A stretch of DNA of 64,000 nucleotides from Bactrocera neohumeralis (GCF_024586455.1 NW_026089624.1:4927341-4991340); one strand, 5' to 3'. Positions 44,038-54,439 are shown, counted from the stretch's first letter. Made by a program: numbers and translations. Notes: generated from the letters alone by a model not told the origin.

Positions 44038-45540
44038 ATGGAGGGAACACTTCTCCAGCCTGCTGAAGGTTTTGAAAGCACAACGCCAGGAAAAGGCGTA
44101 CACGATTCCCCAAATGATAACGCAACGGAGGCCGATGGATTGCCGGCCGAGCTATTCAAACAAGTCGACGAAGAACTGATAAGGAACATGCATCAGCTTT
44201 TTTGTAAAATATGGTCGGATGAAAACATGCCCAACGATTGGAATTTAGGTGTGCTCTGCTTAATCCACTTAAAGGGAGACCCCACAATCTGCGCCAATTA
44301 CCGTGGGATAAGCCTCCTCAACATCGCTTATAAGGTTATATCGAGCGTATTATGTGAAAGATTAAAGCCCACCGTCAACAAACTGAATGGACCTTATCAG
44401 TGTGGCTTTAGACCTGGCAAATCAAGAACCGGCCAGATATTCACCACGCAGCAAACTTTGGAAAAGACCCGTGAATAGAGAATCGACACACTCCACCTCT
44501 TCGTGGATTTCAAAGCTGCTTTCGAAAGCACGAAAAGGAGCTGCCTTTATGCCGCGATGTCTGAATTTGGTATCCCCGCAAAACTAATTCGGCTGTGTAA
44601 ACTGACGTTGAGCAACACCAAAATCTCCATCAGGATCGGGAAGGACCTCTCCTAGCCGTTCAATACCAAACGAGGTTTCAGACAAAGCGACTGCCTATCG
44701 TGCGACTTCTTCAATCGACTGCTGGAAAAAAGTGTTCGAGCTGCAGAATTTAATCGAACAGGTACAATCTTTTATAAGAGTGTACAGCTGTTAGCGTATG
44801 ATATCATCGGCCTCAACACCCGCGCCGTTAGTTCTGCTTTCTCCAGACTGGACAAGGAAACAAAGGAAATGGGTCTGGTAGTGAACGAGGGCAAGACGAA
44901 ATATCTCCTGTCATCAAACAAACAGTCGTCGCACTCGCGACTTAGCGCTTACGTCACTGTTGACAGTCATAACTTTAAAGTTGTAGATATTTTCGTATAT
45001 TTGGGAACCAGCGTAAACACCACCAACAATGTCAGCCTGGAAATCCAACGCAGGATTACTCTTGCCGACAGGTGCTACTTCGGACTGAATAAGCAATTGC
45101 GAAGAAACTATAAGTCACTCATAATTCCCGTCCTGCTATATGGTGCAGAGGCTTGGACGATGACAACAACTGATGAGTCGACGTTGTTAGTTTTCGAGAG
45201 AAAAGTTCTGCGAAAGATTTATGGTCTTTTGCGCGTTGGCCACGGCGTATACCGCATTCGACGGAACAATGAGCGGTATAAGATATACGACGACATTGAC
45301 ATAGTTCAGCGAATTTAAAGACAGCGGCTACGCTGGCTAGGTCATGTTGTCCGGATAGACGAATACACTCCAGCTCTGAAAGTATTCGACGCAGTACCCG
45401 CCGGGGGAAGCAGAGGAAGAGGAAGACCTCCACTCCGTTTGAAGGACCAAGTGGAGAAGGACCTGGCTTCGCTTGGATTATCCAATTGGCGCCACGTAGC
45501 GAAAAGAAGAAACGACTGGCGCGCTGTTGTTAACTCGGCT
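44038..45540 (+). pseudogene. RTE copy F RT and C-terminal region
   Basis: The frames in order give ADGLPAELFKQVDEELIRN, ICANYRGISLLNIAYKVISS and CGFRPGKSRTGQIF. A TAG at about 44475 follows. Later pieces give AMKMGL-equivalent text (ETKEMGLVVNEGKTKYLLSS), FVYLGTSVNTTNNVSLEIQR and LLYGAEAWTMTTTDESTL, and RWLGHVVR-type text near 45330. Several stops and deletions. Confidence 0.8.
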
Positions 45541-45582
45541 ATAATCGCGTAAGCGGTGTCTTCGCCAATAAAGAGGAAGAAG

Positions 45583-45665
45583 TAATCCATGTCAAATTTC
45601 GTGAAGATACCACATCAAATGCGAAAGTTTTCCACACAAGAGCTTGATTCCGATCGTTCAAGTTG
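45583..45665 (-). mobile_element. DINE-1-like fragment
   Basis: The reverse complement matches one internal unit of the copy at 20812-21450 (TGAACGATCGGAATCAAG, GGAAAACTTTCGCATTTGA, TATCTTCACGAAATTTGACA). No ends are present. Confidence 0.65.
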
Positions 45666-45705
45666 TTCACTGTTTTTGACAGGTCTTAAAGTTGATAAAT
45701 TACAG

Positions 45706-45950
45706 TACTTAACCAATACCTTTAATATAAAAAACCAATTTGTCTCTATCATGGTCTTTAGATTCTCTCCAAAAAATTGGCACTGCAAAAGGTAAATGTT
45801 ACACAAGTTTTACAACAGATATGAGAGGCCTTTGCTTTGTCGTGGTCCCCAACTTTAACACCAAAATACAGTTCGTAAGCTTTTAGCACAAGCGGAGTAA
45901 AATTACGTTTTTGCGATTTAAAAGTTAGTTCTCCGCACACCTAAGAAAAA
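45706..45950 (-). pseudogene. Fragment of a cysteine-rich arthropod gene family
   Basis: The minus strand reads CGELTFKSQKRNFTPLVLKA then YELYFGVKVGDHDKAKASHI and CCKTC. After a +1 shift near 45800 it continues as FAVPIFWRESKDHDRDK. This resembles an uncharacterised family found in many copies in arthropods (CxxC, then an AYELYFG-KVGDQDK block, then HICC..C, then a P-x-x-W-R-E-x-K-D-H block). The first codons directly follow TTTTTCTTAG, a good splice acceptor. It has no known role. The frameshift suggests a pseudogene, and family recognition is from memory. Confidence 0.5.
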
Positions 45951-46720
45951 CTGTTGGCACTATTTATGCGCTGTCTAGGCATTGTATCTAAAAATCTTAA
46001 ATGTAGTAATTTAAAAAACTTAAAAGAATGTGAACTCAAAAATGTTTTGCTATTCAAGCATAGAAACGTAACACGTTTCGGACACCGTTAGTCTGCTGAT
46101 AAATTTTGTAAAATAAAATGATCGTAAATATGCTGTTTGCTTCAAACAAGCAGGCAGAACCGGTCTAAACCGGATAAATCCCTGATCGAATGAAAATATA
46201 ATGAAATTTTATGCATTGTAAATCTAAAACCGATTTGTAACAGGTTACAGAATATCTGTAGGGGATAGAAAAATTCTGTTTTCAGACTTGACTTCAGGAA
46301 GTTTGATGCCTAATTCTAATTACATTAGAAACACCTAAGAATTTTCATGTCACCAGTGTTATCAAATGAAGTTACTATAAGGCTCTTTAACGCGCAATTG
46401 AATGGTCCGTTGTTCACTGGCACGAAGCGCAGTATCTTATTTCTTACTTTGGTGTTTGTCCAGAAACCAGTGGCATTTTTACCCGATTTGTTTTCTGTAT
46501 CTCTATAACACAAGTTGTATTTCTTTTTATGAATTTCTACAAAGTCATTCAAACATATTTGTTGGAGAGCCATCTTGTCTATCCCACATTTTGCAAGTTC
46601 AGCCGAGATTTAATTTTTTTTACCAGCTTGTAGCATATTCCTTATAATCGATGAACCGAGTTTCCATTCATTGTCCTGTTTTCAAATTTCCGTTCGTCAT
46701 TTTAATTTTATGTTGTTCTC
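45951..46720. other. AT-rich DNA with one unrecognised 83-codon frame
   Basis: A minus-strand frame at 46573-46325 begins MALQQICLNDFVEIHKKKYN and contains GFWTNTKVRNKILRFVPVNN; I do not recognise it. It lies upstream (on the minus strand) of the cysteine-rich fragment at 45706-45950 and could be an earlier exon or chance. Confidence 0.3.
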
Positions 46721-47780
46721 CGAGGCACTTGTCCAGTGCGTTTGACCCACCAAACTCACACACTCACATAGCAGATGTCGCAAAGGAATGGCAAAACACA
46801 TGTACCTAAGACAAAATCGCCCATGGTGAGCTCAAGATGATTCCCACGCTCCTGGTGGCGCTAGGGGCATGATTAACGTGTTAACGGAAGCTGTGGTGTC
46901 CTCTGGCTCGTTCAATGCGTTTGAACCCCTCGTGATCACCCCTTATCCGTTAATGAAAACGAATATAGTTATCCGTCTTGAGTTTTTTTTATTTTGTTTT
47001 GATTGCCACGCACCTGTTCACCATCCCGAAATGGTTTCTTCCTCTAACCAAAGTGCAGCTATCCGCATTTATAAATCAAATAGTTTCGGTTATCTGGTGC
47101 GTGCTGTTCAGATGCTAATGGATGCCAAAGGATAACACGTTAAACTTCAAAGAGCTTTTTGGGCGATTGTTATACTCCTGGTGGTAGCAGATGGGTGCTA
47201 ATCGAAGTCTACAGCATTCTATAGATGATACAGTTAGTTTTACCGACCTAATTTAAGCAGTTCGATTGCCAGCTGTCAGAAATATGTGGAAAAACACATG
47301 TGCGTAGGGAAAAAACGATCATGGGAAAATCTAGAGGATTCCTGCGCTTCTGGTTGTGATTGATGGTTGTATTGGAAGTGATAGTGTCCTCCAGGTGATG
47401 CAATGCGCTTGAACCCCTGGCTGAGATAGTGAAGACGGATTTTGTCATCCGTATTGAGTTTTTTGTTTCTTTTTGATTACCACTCACTTGTTCATCCTTT
47501 ACAAGCAGTTGAAGTCTCCTATTACAATACAGCTGTTCACCTATATAAAGCAAATAGCTTCGATAATCTGGTACACCCTGTTTAGGCAGTTAGGGTGAAA
47601 CGTAAAACTTCAAAGTGGTTTTTGGGCGATTGTCACGCCGTTATTGGTTGTTAGCGTGGGCTAATGGAAGGCTCCAGCATCCTCTAGATCAGGCCTGTCC
47701 AACATACGGCCCCCGGGCCATCATCCGGCCCACCATCTCTTATAGTCTTTGGGCATCCCAGTTGTATAGGCCTGAAACAC

Positions 47781-48140
47781 GTGATGGATAAAGTAGTGCA
47801 GACAGTTAATTTTATACGCGCAAGAGGGCTTAACCACAGACAGTTCCAGGCTTTTCTGGCTGATGTCGGTTCAGATCACGAAGACATTGTATACTTCAGT
47901 CGCGCTCGCTGGCTCAGCAGAGCAGCTACACTAAAACGATTCTATTCCCTGCTAGATGACTTAAAGATTTTTCTTGGCAACAAAGACCAAGAAATTACTT
48001 TCCTTACTGATGAGGAGTGGTTGGCTGATCTGGCTTTCCTGGTTGATATAACTAAATATCTTTCTGATCTTAACTTGAAACTGCAAGGGAAAGACCAACT
48101 ATGCACACAGTTATACGAACACGTTCTAGCTTTCACATAA
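47781..48140 (+). pseudogene. hAT transposase, central part
   Basis: It reads KVVQTVNFIRARGLNHRQFQ, YFSRARWLSRAATLKRFYSL, then FLTDEEWLADLAFLVDITKY. W-L-S-R-A is a conserved hAT block. The BED zinc finger and first catalytic Asp are absent. A stop at 48138-48140 is followed in the same phase by the next frame after two codons, so one nonsense change separates it from the C-terminal part. Confidence 0.85.
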
Positions 48141-48146
48141 AAGCTT

Positions 48147-48683
48147 TTGTTGTTGGAAAAGCAGCTGGAACAAAAGCAGTTGATTCATTGGGAGACCTTA
48201 TCTACAAGAAAGCAGGATACCTTGGATTTTGATAAGTACGTGTTGATGTTACAAAGATTAAGGAACGAGTTTGATGACAGATTCGCAGACTTCAAATCAC
48301 AAACTCCCTGCATGAAAGTGTTTCAAAATCCATTTGATGTTGAAATTGAAAGCGTTGCGCTGAGTTTACAGTTGGAGTTAATAGAATTGCAAAGCAGCTC
48401 TCATCTAAAAACAGCATATAATAATTGTCTTCCAAACTTAATTGAATTTTACAAAAAGTATATTACACCCAGTCAATACCCAAACCTTACTAAGCTGGCT
48501 ATTCAACATATTTCTTTATTTGGTAGTACATATGTTTGCGAGCAGCTGTTTTCTCGCATGAAATTTAACAAATCAAAAACCAGATCATCTTTATTAAATA
48601 GCCATCTTAAAGGCATTTTGCGCATAGACACTTCTAAAACTCCAGCTGACATAGATGCGCTGTGCAAACAGAAAAAATTTTAG
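48147..48683 (+). pseudogene. hAT transposase C-terminal part with dimerisation domain
   Basis: Open for 178 codons. It includes RLRNEFDDRFADFKSQ, NPFDVEIESVALSLQLELIE and the hAT C-terminal block YVCEQLFSRMKFNKSKTRSS with LNSHLKGILRI. This domain mediates dimerisation. It stops at 48681-48683, about 210 bp before the right TIR. The best-preserved coding part of this element. Confidence 0.88.
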
Positions 48684-49220
48684 ACATCTCATTAATTAGA
48701 TTTTAAGAATGAGAATATCTTTATATGCTAAGGCCATAGTTACATTAATAATAATATATTAAGATTTATATGATGTTGCTTTTTATAAATAAATAAATAT
48801 ACCAAAACTGAAGGTCATTTTATTTTTTTTTTGCCCGCTACGGTTATGAAAATGCTAAACCTGGCCCTTCACAAAATTATGTTGGACGGGCCTGCTCTAG
48901 ATAATTCAGTGCGTTTGACCCACTCAAATTACATACTACGAAATAATAGTACTCTCTAGGTGATTTAAAGCGTTTGAAACCTCTGCTTCTAAAACACCCC
49001 TCATCAAGGTAACCTTTAGCGAAAACGGATTTTCTCATCCGCATTAATTTATTTATTTTTGGTTTTTTGTTGTTGTTTCTCCACGCACCTATTTACCCTA
49101 TTCAAACGGTGTATGCTTCTAATTAAAGTACAACTGTCCGCCTTTATAAATAAAATAGTTACGGCTGTCTGGTACACCTTGTTTAGTGAAAAATTGACAT
49201 AAACAAAAAATATATGTATA

Positions 49221-49424
49221 TGTAGGTTTATTGTTTATATAATAGATTTAGGTTTATTGTTTATATAATAATATGTTCATATAATAAATGTTGTTTTATT
49301 TATAATTGTGGAACTTAGTTGGCACGTCTTTCACTTTCGGCTGTCGCTGTTCAACTGCTTCACTCCTTGCTGTTTTCTCTAATCTTCCTCTTCTTCTAAT
49401 GCCCATTCACCATAGATTCCCACA
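49221..49424 (-). repeat. 3' LTR of gypsy element 2
   Basis: Minus strand TGTGGGAATC...ACCTACA, with TG...CA ends. Identical to 53797-54000 except TTTATTG versus TTTATAG near the start (plus strand). Confidence 0.95.
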
Positions 49425-49980
49425 TTCGGCCATTTTGACTAAGTATCCGTCTCGGATGCTTCGTTGCTATCTGCGTCGTCTTTGGACGTGACCATGGTTT
49501 CATATATTCTACGCAAGTCGTTGTATTCTTTGGACCATCACCGCTGCTTATCTTCTGAACGTCATATGAATTGTTGTGCTTGACCTTAACGACTTGACAG
49601 GGACCCAAAAATGTTGGCTTCAGCTTAAGGTTACTACCAAACTGCGTTCTCCTTATAGCTACCTGTTCTCCGATTTTATACTGTCGTGCTGCTTTACGCC
49701 GTAGATTATATGTCTTCTTGTTTTCGTTTTGTACCTTCAAAATAGTTGTTTTTGCCTTTGCTCGTAAGTCATCTCGATTGTCATAAAACGTGGTTAAAAA
49801 TTCTTTGCTGATACAGTCTTGTAACTGAATATCTTCTCGAGCTCGCATCTTTGTACCAATCAATAATTCAAAAGGAGTTGCGTCTATGCTTCTGCAGAAT
49901 GTTGAGTTGATCACCTGCTGTACTTTACTAACGTGCTTATACCACTTAGATGGATCGTTGATGCTTAGCTTAGAGAATAC
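49396..49980 (-). pseudogene. Integrase C-terminal region of gypsy element 2
   Basis: The minus strand reads STFCRSIDATPFELLIGTKM, then a long basic region YNLRRKAARQYKIGEQVAIR and FLGPCQVVKVKHNNSYDVQK (the GPF/Y-type module). It is in the same phase as the integrase core but separated by a TAA at 49981-49983. It ends inside the LTR at 49396, as is usual for gypsy elements of this group. Confidence 0.85.
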
Positions 49981-50391
49981 TTAGATAATGACTGCATTCA
50001 GTCTCTCCACTTGACCATTAACTCGTGGTAAACCTGTTGTCGTCTTAACCAACTTGATGCCTTCGTCATCGCAATATTTAATAAAGTCTTGAGAGGTAAA
50101 AGCAGAACCTCTGTCAGATATAATATACGCTGGATTGCCAAACAATGAACTTTGATTGCTAAGCCGTGTAATTACTTCTTTCGACGTTGTTGACTTCGTT
50201 GGGTATAACCAGCAAAACTTAGTAAAAGAATCTATAACGGCTAAAATGTGTTTATAGTCTTTATGTGTTGAATCTAGTGGACCTAAGAAATCAATACGGT
50301 AAGTATATAATGGAACGTCTTCTTTTTGAATCGGATGTAAAAACCCTTCCTGTTTGCCTCGTTTACGGTTACTCATGATACAAGGTATGCA
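49981..50391 (-). pseudogene. Integrase core of gypsy element 2
   Basis: The DDE residues are all visible: YRIDFLGPLD, IISDRGSAFTSQDF and GLPRVNGQVERLN. The N-terminal zinc region ends CIPCIMSNRKRGKQEG. A TGA at 50392-50394 precedes it in frame, and a TAA at 49981-49983 follows. The core between these stops is clean. Confidence 0.88.
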
Positions 50392-51384
50392 TCATTCGAT
50401 GTACTGCTTAATCTTGTCTTCCAATTGTGGGATATAATGAGATCTACAAATCAATTCTTTTGTTTTCTTTGCCGCAAAATGACCTCTGTCGTGCGCATTG
50501 CTAATGATCTGCCTTTGCATTGCTTTTGGAACTACTAGCAGCTCAACGTCGTTTACTAGTTTGTATAAAATATCACCTCTAAGAAAATAATTCTCATATG
50601 TTTTTGTTTCATCGCTGATAATTTCTTTAATTGCTTTTAATTTTTCGTCGTTTGCTTGTGCTCTACCAATGCCAACACAAGCGTCATCTTTAGTTATCGT
50701 CAATATCGGGTATCTGCTGAGCGCGTCGACATGCTGCATACGCCGTCCAGCACGATGCTCAACGGTATAGTCGAACTCTTGTAAGAAAAGAACCCAACGT
50801 GCCACCCTCGTGCACAAATTCTGCTTCTCTAAGGTTTTCGTGAAAGCGTTGCAGTCGGTGACTAACTTAAAATGTGTTCCCAACAAGTAAACTCGAAATT
50901 TTTTCAGAGCTTCAATCACCGCCAATATTTCTAATTCATAGCTAGTATACTTTCGCTGTGTATCTGTCGTCTTTTTGCTCATAAAATATACTGGGTGTAA
51001 CTGGGAGTCGTCTGGTAATTTCTGCAATAAAACTGCACCGAATCCATCTATCGAAGCGTCTGTATGCACCTCAGTTTCGTACGATTGGTTGTATATGTTC
51101 AGTACTGGATTCTCAGTTAAAAGTTTCTTCAGAAGATTGATTGCGGCTTCTTCTTGTATACCAATTACAAACTTTACGTTATTTTTAGTTAAATTCGACA
51201 ACGGCTTTGAAATTACTGCGTAGTTTGGGATAAACTTTCTGAAGTATCCGGTTAAGCCCAAAAAACTTTCTAACTGTTTTAACGTTTGTGGAGTTCTAAA
51301 CCTAATTACTGCATCAATTTTCTCTGTAGATGGGTACAGTTTTTGATTCTCAATGATATGACCAAGAAACTGTATTCGCGTCTT
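50392..51384 (-). pseudogene. RT thumb, RNase H and integrase N-terminus of gypsy element 2
   Basis: Frame reading FLGLTGYFRKFIPNYAVISK, then RNase H (YETEVHTDASIDGFGAVLLQ, KYTSYELEILAVIEALKKFR, LVTDCNAF, HVDALSRYP) and HDRGHFAAKKTKELI. It is offset by one base from the upstream RT because of a T run at about 51385-51391 that has one T too many. It stops at 50392. Confidence 0.88.
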
Positions 51385-52669
51385 TAAAAAAACTACATTT
51401 TTTCAAATTTAATTCTAAGCCATACTCTTTACATACGTTGATGACTTCTTTGAGATTCTGTACAGCTTCGTTTTCGTCCTTAGAAGGTATAATAACGTCG
51501 TCAACGTAAGGCAAAGCAATACCTTTGCGCGACAGATGCCTGAAAATAGCGTTTACATGTCGTTGAAACACGCCTGGTGAGTTTGACAGCCCAAACGGCA
51601 CCTTCAGAAATTGATATTGGCCGTTTTGCGTAACAAACGACGTATACTTTCGGCTTGACTCTGCAACAGGCACGTGGAAAACCCCGTTTTTGAGGTCAAT
51701 GGTACTAAATACTCTTGCCTCTTGTAGTCTGTCTAACTGATCTTCTATTAATGGTAAAGGGAAACGATCTTTAACAATTACCTTATTGATTCTACGAAAG
51801 TCTACGCAAAGTCGCGGCGAACCGTCACGTTTTTTAATAAGAACTATCGGGCTAGTAAACTCAGAGTTCGATTCTTCAATAATATCATTTTTTAGCCTCT
51901 CATCGATTTGATCGTCAACGATATCTTGTTCAGATAACGCCATTCTACGTGGTCGCGAAAATATTGGTAAATCGTCTTTTAAAATAATACGCATTTCAAT
52001 GTTTGTTGTTTTCGACTTTAAGGGTTTATAATTTGAAATAAGTTCAAACACTTCTTGCTTGGCCGATGCACTCACCGTATCGCCTATGTCAATATACTCA
52101 TTCTCATCAGCCACGTCAATATTAAGCACTGACAGTTCTTCATGTTGACTTGTATCTAAAAGTTTTCTTATCTTTAAACCAGATGGATTCATTAAAATTT
52201 CGGCCTTTAAACAAAAATCCGCACCTATTATTACATTTACATCAAGGTGATTTGATTGCACAACATAAAAAAGTAAGTCAAATTTTTCATTGTCTACTAC
52301 AATGGTTTGCATTAATTGACCAAACGGCTTAACACTAGCTGATTTGCCAAAACCTGTCAATTGTACTGAGCAACTGTTCAACCGTGGATTAATTAATTTA
52401 TTATAAATTTCACTGCTCATAATATTCGCACTACTTCCTGTATCAAACAGAGCCAAATAATTATAACCACCAATGTTTACCGTCTTATGCATTATATTGC
52501 TCTTTGCATCAATCGTGTTTACTTTTCTGACTGGGTCACTTGTTTTCTTTGTATTGCAATTTTTTGCAATATGGCCGTACGAGTTACAATCAAAACATTT
52601 TCTACCCTTTCCTTTATTTTGGCGATGCTTTGATACATGTCCCTTTTCACCACAATTAAAACAAAGCAA
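51350..52669 (-). pseudogene. Zinc knuckles, protease and RT of gypsy element 2
   Basis: The frame begins directly after the gag stop with two CCHC knuckles (CFNCGEKGHVSKH and CFDCNSYGHIAKNC), then protease LALFDTGSSANIM (DTGS at 52433-52444), then RT (LCVDFRRINKVI, FSTIDLKNGVFHV, FGLSNSPGVFQRH, YVDD at 51497-51508). It is open for 440 codons to the T-run frameshift. All RT and protease catalytic residues are intact. Confidence 0.92.
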
Positions 52670-53764
52670 TTATTTTAACTTCTTCTTTGAATTGTCCTCT
52701 ACGCGCACTATAGTCTCACTCTTCTCTTTTTCGCTCATTATTTTGTACACTCTCAATTTTTCTTTGAATTCAGTCATATTTTTTGCATTATACAAAATTG
52801 TTTTATTTGTTGCTTTGCCGTCTATTCCGTCCATCACATATTGCATTAGAGCATCGTCGTCAATATGCCCTCTTGACGAAATGTCTTTCAACCGATAAAA
52901 AAATTCAAAAACATCTTCGGCTTTACCTCGTTTGCTCTGAGCGAGCAATTCGTGTATCTGCTTGCTGTTTACAGTGGACTTGAATTCTGTTAGCAGCGCT
53001 GCTTTCAACGCGTTCCATGAATTCAATCCTCGTTCGCTTGCTACAAATAATTTCGCAATTCCCTTTAATGCCTTTTTTGCGAAAATAAACTTTTGAAAAT
53101 CATCCCATCGCATCAATTCGGATTGTTCTTCATATTCGTTAACCCACACTTCAATAAGCATAGAATTAGTACCATCAAAGTTACGAATGCTGTCTTCTAC
53201 GTCGCGAAAGTTTGTTGCAAAGCGTGCCGTCGTCATTCTATCGCTTTCGTTCTGCTCACAACGTTCTCGTCTAACGTTGCCTCTGTCGTCGTTGACGCTT
53301 GCGCTATATCGTGTTGCTCTGTCTTGCGCTTGCCTCTTTGGTGTTGAACGTTGGTTTGCTGTGACTGAGTGATTTGTACTTCTTACATCTTTGTATGCCT
53401 CGTTGTCAGTTTCGTCTTCCGACTCGTCGTTTGAAGCATCGTCGTCATTTACGTCGTATTTCAACAAATTGCCCTCTTGCAAGTTGCGAAAAATATTACC
53501 AGCCAATTGCTCACCATTATGCCTCATGCCCAAGACATTGCAAATCGACACCAGATCTGCTTGCGTTAAATTGTTCTCAATGTACTTCATTTTTTCGACA
53601 TATTCCGCGCTCTGCTCGACGAAATTAAAACCAATAAACTCGCGCAACAGCTTTCGATTATTTCGGTCACCGTCGTACCCGAACACAAATTTATGCAAAG
53701 CTACTATGCTTGGTTTTTTACACATACGCAGATTTCCACAAATTACATCATTTAAACAAGCCAT
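52670..53764 (-). CDS. Gag of gypsy element 2, 364 codons
   Basis: I take the ATG at 53764 (MACLNDVICGN) as start; the frame is open a further 10 codons upstream. An acidic central part (DDDASNDESEDETDNE) and a capsid-type helical region (FDGTNSMLIEVWVNEYEEQS, RGKAEDVFEFFYRLKDISSR) follow. It ends with a TAA at 52670-52672, and the zinc knuckles that should end gag follow in the same phase. Gag would form the particle that packages the RNA. It is full-length up to that stop. Confidence 0.85.
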   Translation of the reverse strand: MACLNDVICGNLRMCKKPSIVALHKFVFGYDGDRNNRKLLREFIGFNFVEQSAEYVEKMKYIENNLTQADLVSICNVLGMRHNGEQLAGNIFRNLQEGNLLKYDVNDDDASNDESEDETDNEAYKDVRSTNHSVTANQRSTPKRQAQDRATRYSASVNDDRGNVRRERCEQNESDRMTTARFATNFRDVEDSIRNFDGTNSMLIEVWVNEYEEQSELMRWDDFQKFIFAKKALKGIAKLFVASERGLNSWNALKAALLTEFKSTVNSKQIHELLAQSKRGKAEDVFEFFYRLKDISSRGHIDDDALMQYVMDGIDGKATNKTILYNAKNMTEFKEKLRVYKIMSEKEKSETIVRVEDNSKKKLK

Positions 53765-53775
53765 TTTTCCACACA

Positions 53776-53796
53776 AACACGGGCGAGCCCCCAAAA
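53776..53796 (-). promoter_or_regulatory. Primer-binding site region of gypsy element 2
   Basis: On the minus strand the LTR end ACCTACA is followed by TTTTGGGGGCTCGCCCG. The TGGGGGCTCG core resembles proline-tRNA type primer sites. It sits just upstream of the gag ATG, leaving almost no leader. Confidence 0.55.
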
Positions 53797-54000
53797 TGTA
53801 GGTTTATAGTTTATATAATAGATTTAGGTTTATTGTTTATATAATAATATGTTCATATAATAAATGTTGTTTTATTTATAATTGTGGAACTTAGTTGGCA
53901 CGTCTTTCACTTTCGGCTGTCGCTGTTCAACTGCTTCACTCCTTGCTGTTTTCTCTAATCTTCCTCTTCTTCTAATGCCCATTCACCATAGATTCCCACA
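53797..54000 (-). repeat. 5' LTR of gypsy element 2
   Basis: 204 bp, TG...CA, paired with 49221-49424. It contains a duplicated TTTAGTTTATATAATAGATTT-like motif at its inner end. Followed by TATA, the right target duplicate. Confidence 0.95.
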
Positions 54001-54004
54001 TATA

Positions 54005-54365
54005 TGTATATATGTATATATATAGAGAAGTGTCTACAAACGGTTCAATAAATAAAAAACAAAGCTATTAAAACGAGTTACATAAAAAAGTTATACAAAG
54101 CCAAAATCAAACGGGCGCGTAATAACAATCTTAACACTATACGTAATACGGGCAAGAAAAGAAAAACTGTAACTCGCAGGCATAGGCACAAACCAAATAC
54201 TCGTACTTACTTTCCCCCAAAACCCTCTTGAGACGAGTTAAAGGAAGTGTACCGTTTTCATTTCTAATTATTTTATGTACATATGTTTGAACTGTACAAA
54301 AACGGGAACAAATTAATAACACAGTACAACAGCTAATCTGTGGGGTGAGAAATTCCAAGTCAGGG
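54005..54365. other. AT-rich spacer, no gene recognised
   Basis: It starts with a TATATGTATA microsatellite in which gypsy element 2 inserted. The rest may belong to the I-type LINE that follows, but I see no domain. Confidence 0.4.
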
Positions 54366-54439
54366 TGATGGTACTAGGTCAGTATAGTAAAACCCTCAAA
54401 GGGTTTGGCGTTCGTATGAGGTATATACTCCTCACAAAT

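Larger units (their letters stand above)
43221..45582 (+). mobile_element. RTE-clade LINE, copy F (plus)
   Basis: It starts GAGGACGGAGTCATGTG (5' end) and finishes with AATAAAGAGGAAGAAG. The endonuclease is intact to about 43715, then a GTAGGTAGGTA filler and a deletion remove the rest. RT pieces (44038-44478: MPNDWNLGVLCLIHLKGDP, CGFRPGKSR) and the C-terminal part (44869-45318) follow. The YADD box is lost in a deletion near 44790. The left flank is Bel/Pao and the right flank is DINE-1 text, so no target duplication is seen. Confidence 0.85.
47690..48894 (+). mobile_element. hAT element, 1205 bp, with 8-bp target duplication
   Basis: The left TIR CAGGCCTGTCCAACAT and the reverse complement of the right end CAGGCCCGTCCAACAT differ at one base. 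CTCTAGAT flanks exactly at 47682-47689 and 48895-48902. The length and the missing first part of the transposase mark it as an internally deleted derivative of a GTF2IRD2/ZBED-like hAT group. Confidence 0.92.
46721..49190. repeat. Tandem array of degenerate ~460-bp units, split by a hAT
   Basis: Three units share, in order: a GTGTCCTCT/TCCAGGTGAT block, TGCGTTTGAACCCC, GTTATCCGTCTTGAGTTTTTT (rich in T), CCACGCACCTGTTCACC, TATCCGCATTTATAAATCAA, ATAGTTTCGGTTATCTGGT, then a CAAAG..TTTTTGGGCGATTGT block. Landmark starts are near 46900, 47390 and 48945. With the hAT removed the third lies about 340 bp after the second, so it is partial. The array is non-coding. Confidence 0.7.
49221..54000 (-). 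mobile_element. Young Ty3/gypsy retrotransposon, element 2 (blastopia/Mdg3-like), minus
   Basis: 4780 bp with 204-bp LTRs that differ at one position that I can find, and TATA flanks on both sides (49217-49220 and 54001-54004). Order on the minus strand: LTR, primer site, gag, zinc knuckles, protease, RT, RNase H, integrase, LTR. The YVDDVIIPS RT box resembles the blastopia/Mdg3 group. Three in-frame stops and one frameshift interrupt gag-pol. Confidence 0.92.

Noticed and set aside
51350..52669. Programmed frameshift in the T run at 51385 of gypsy element 2
   Set aside because: The shift falls inside RT between conserved motifs, not at a gag-pol boundary, and needs one T removed. A mutation or base-call error is simpler.
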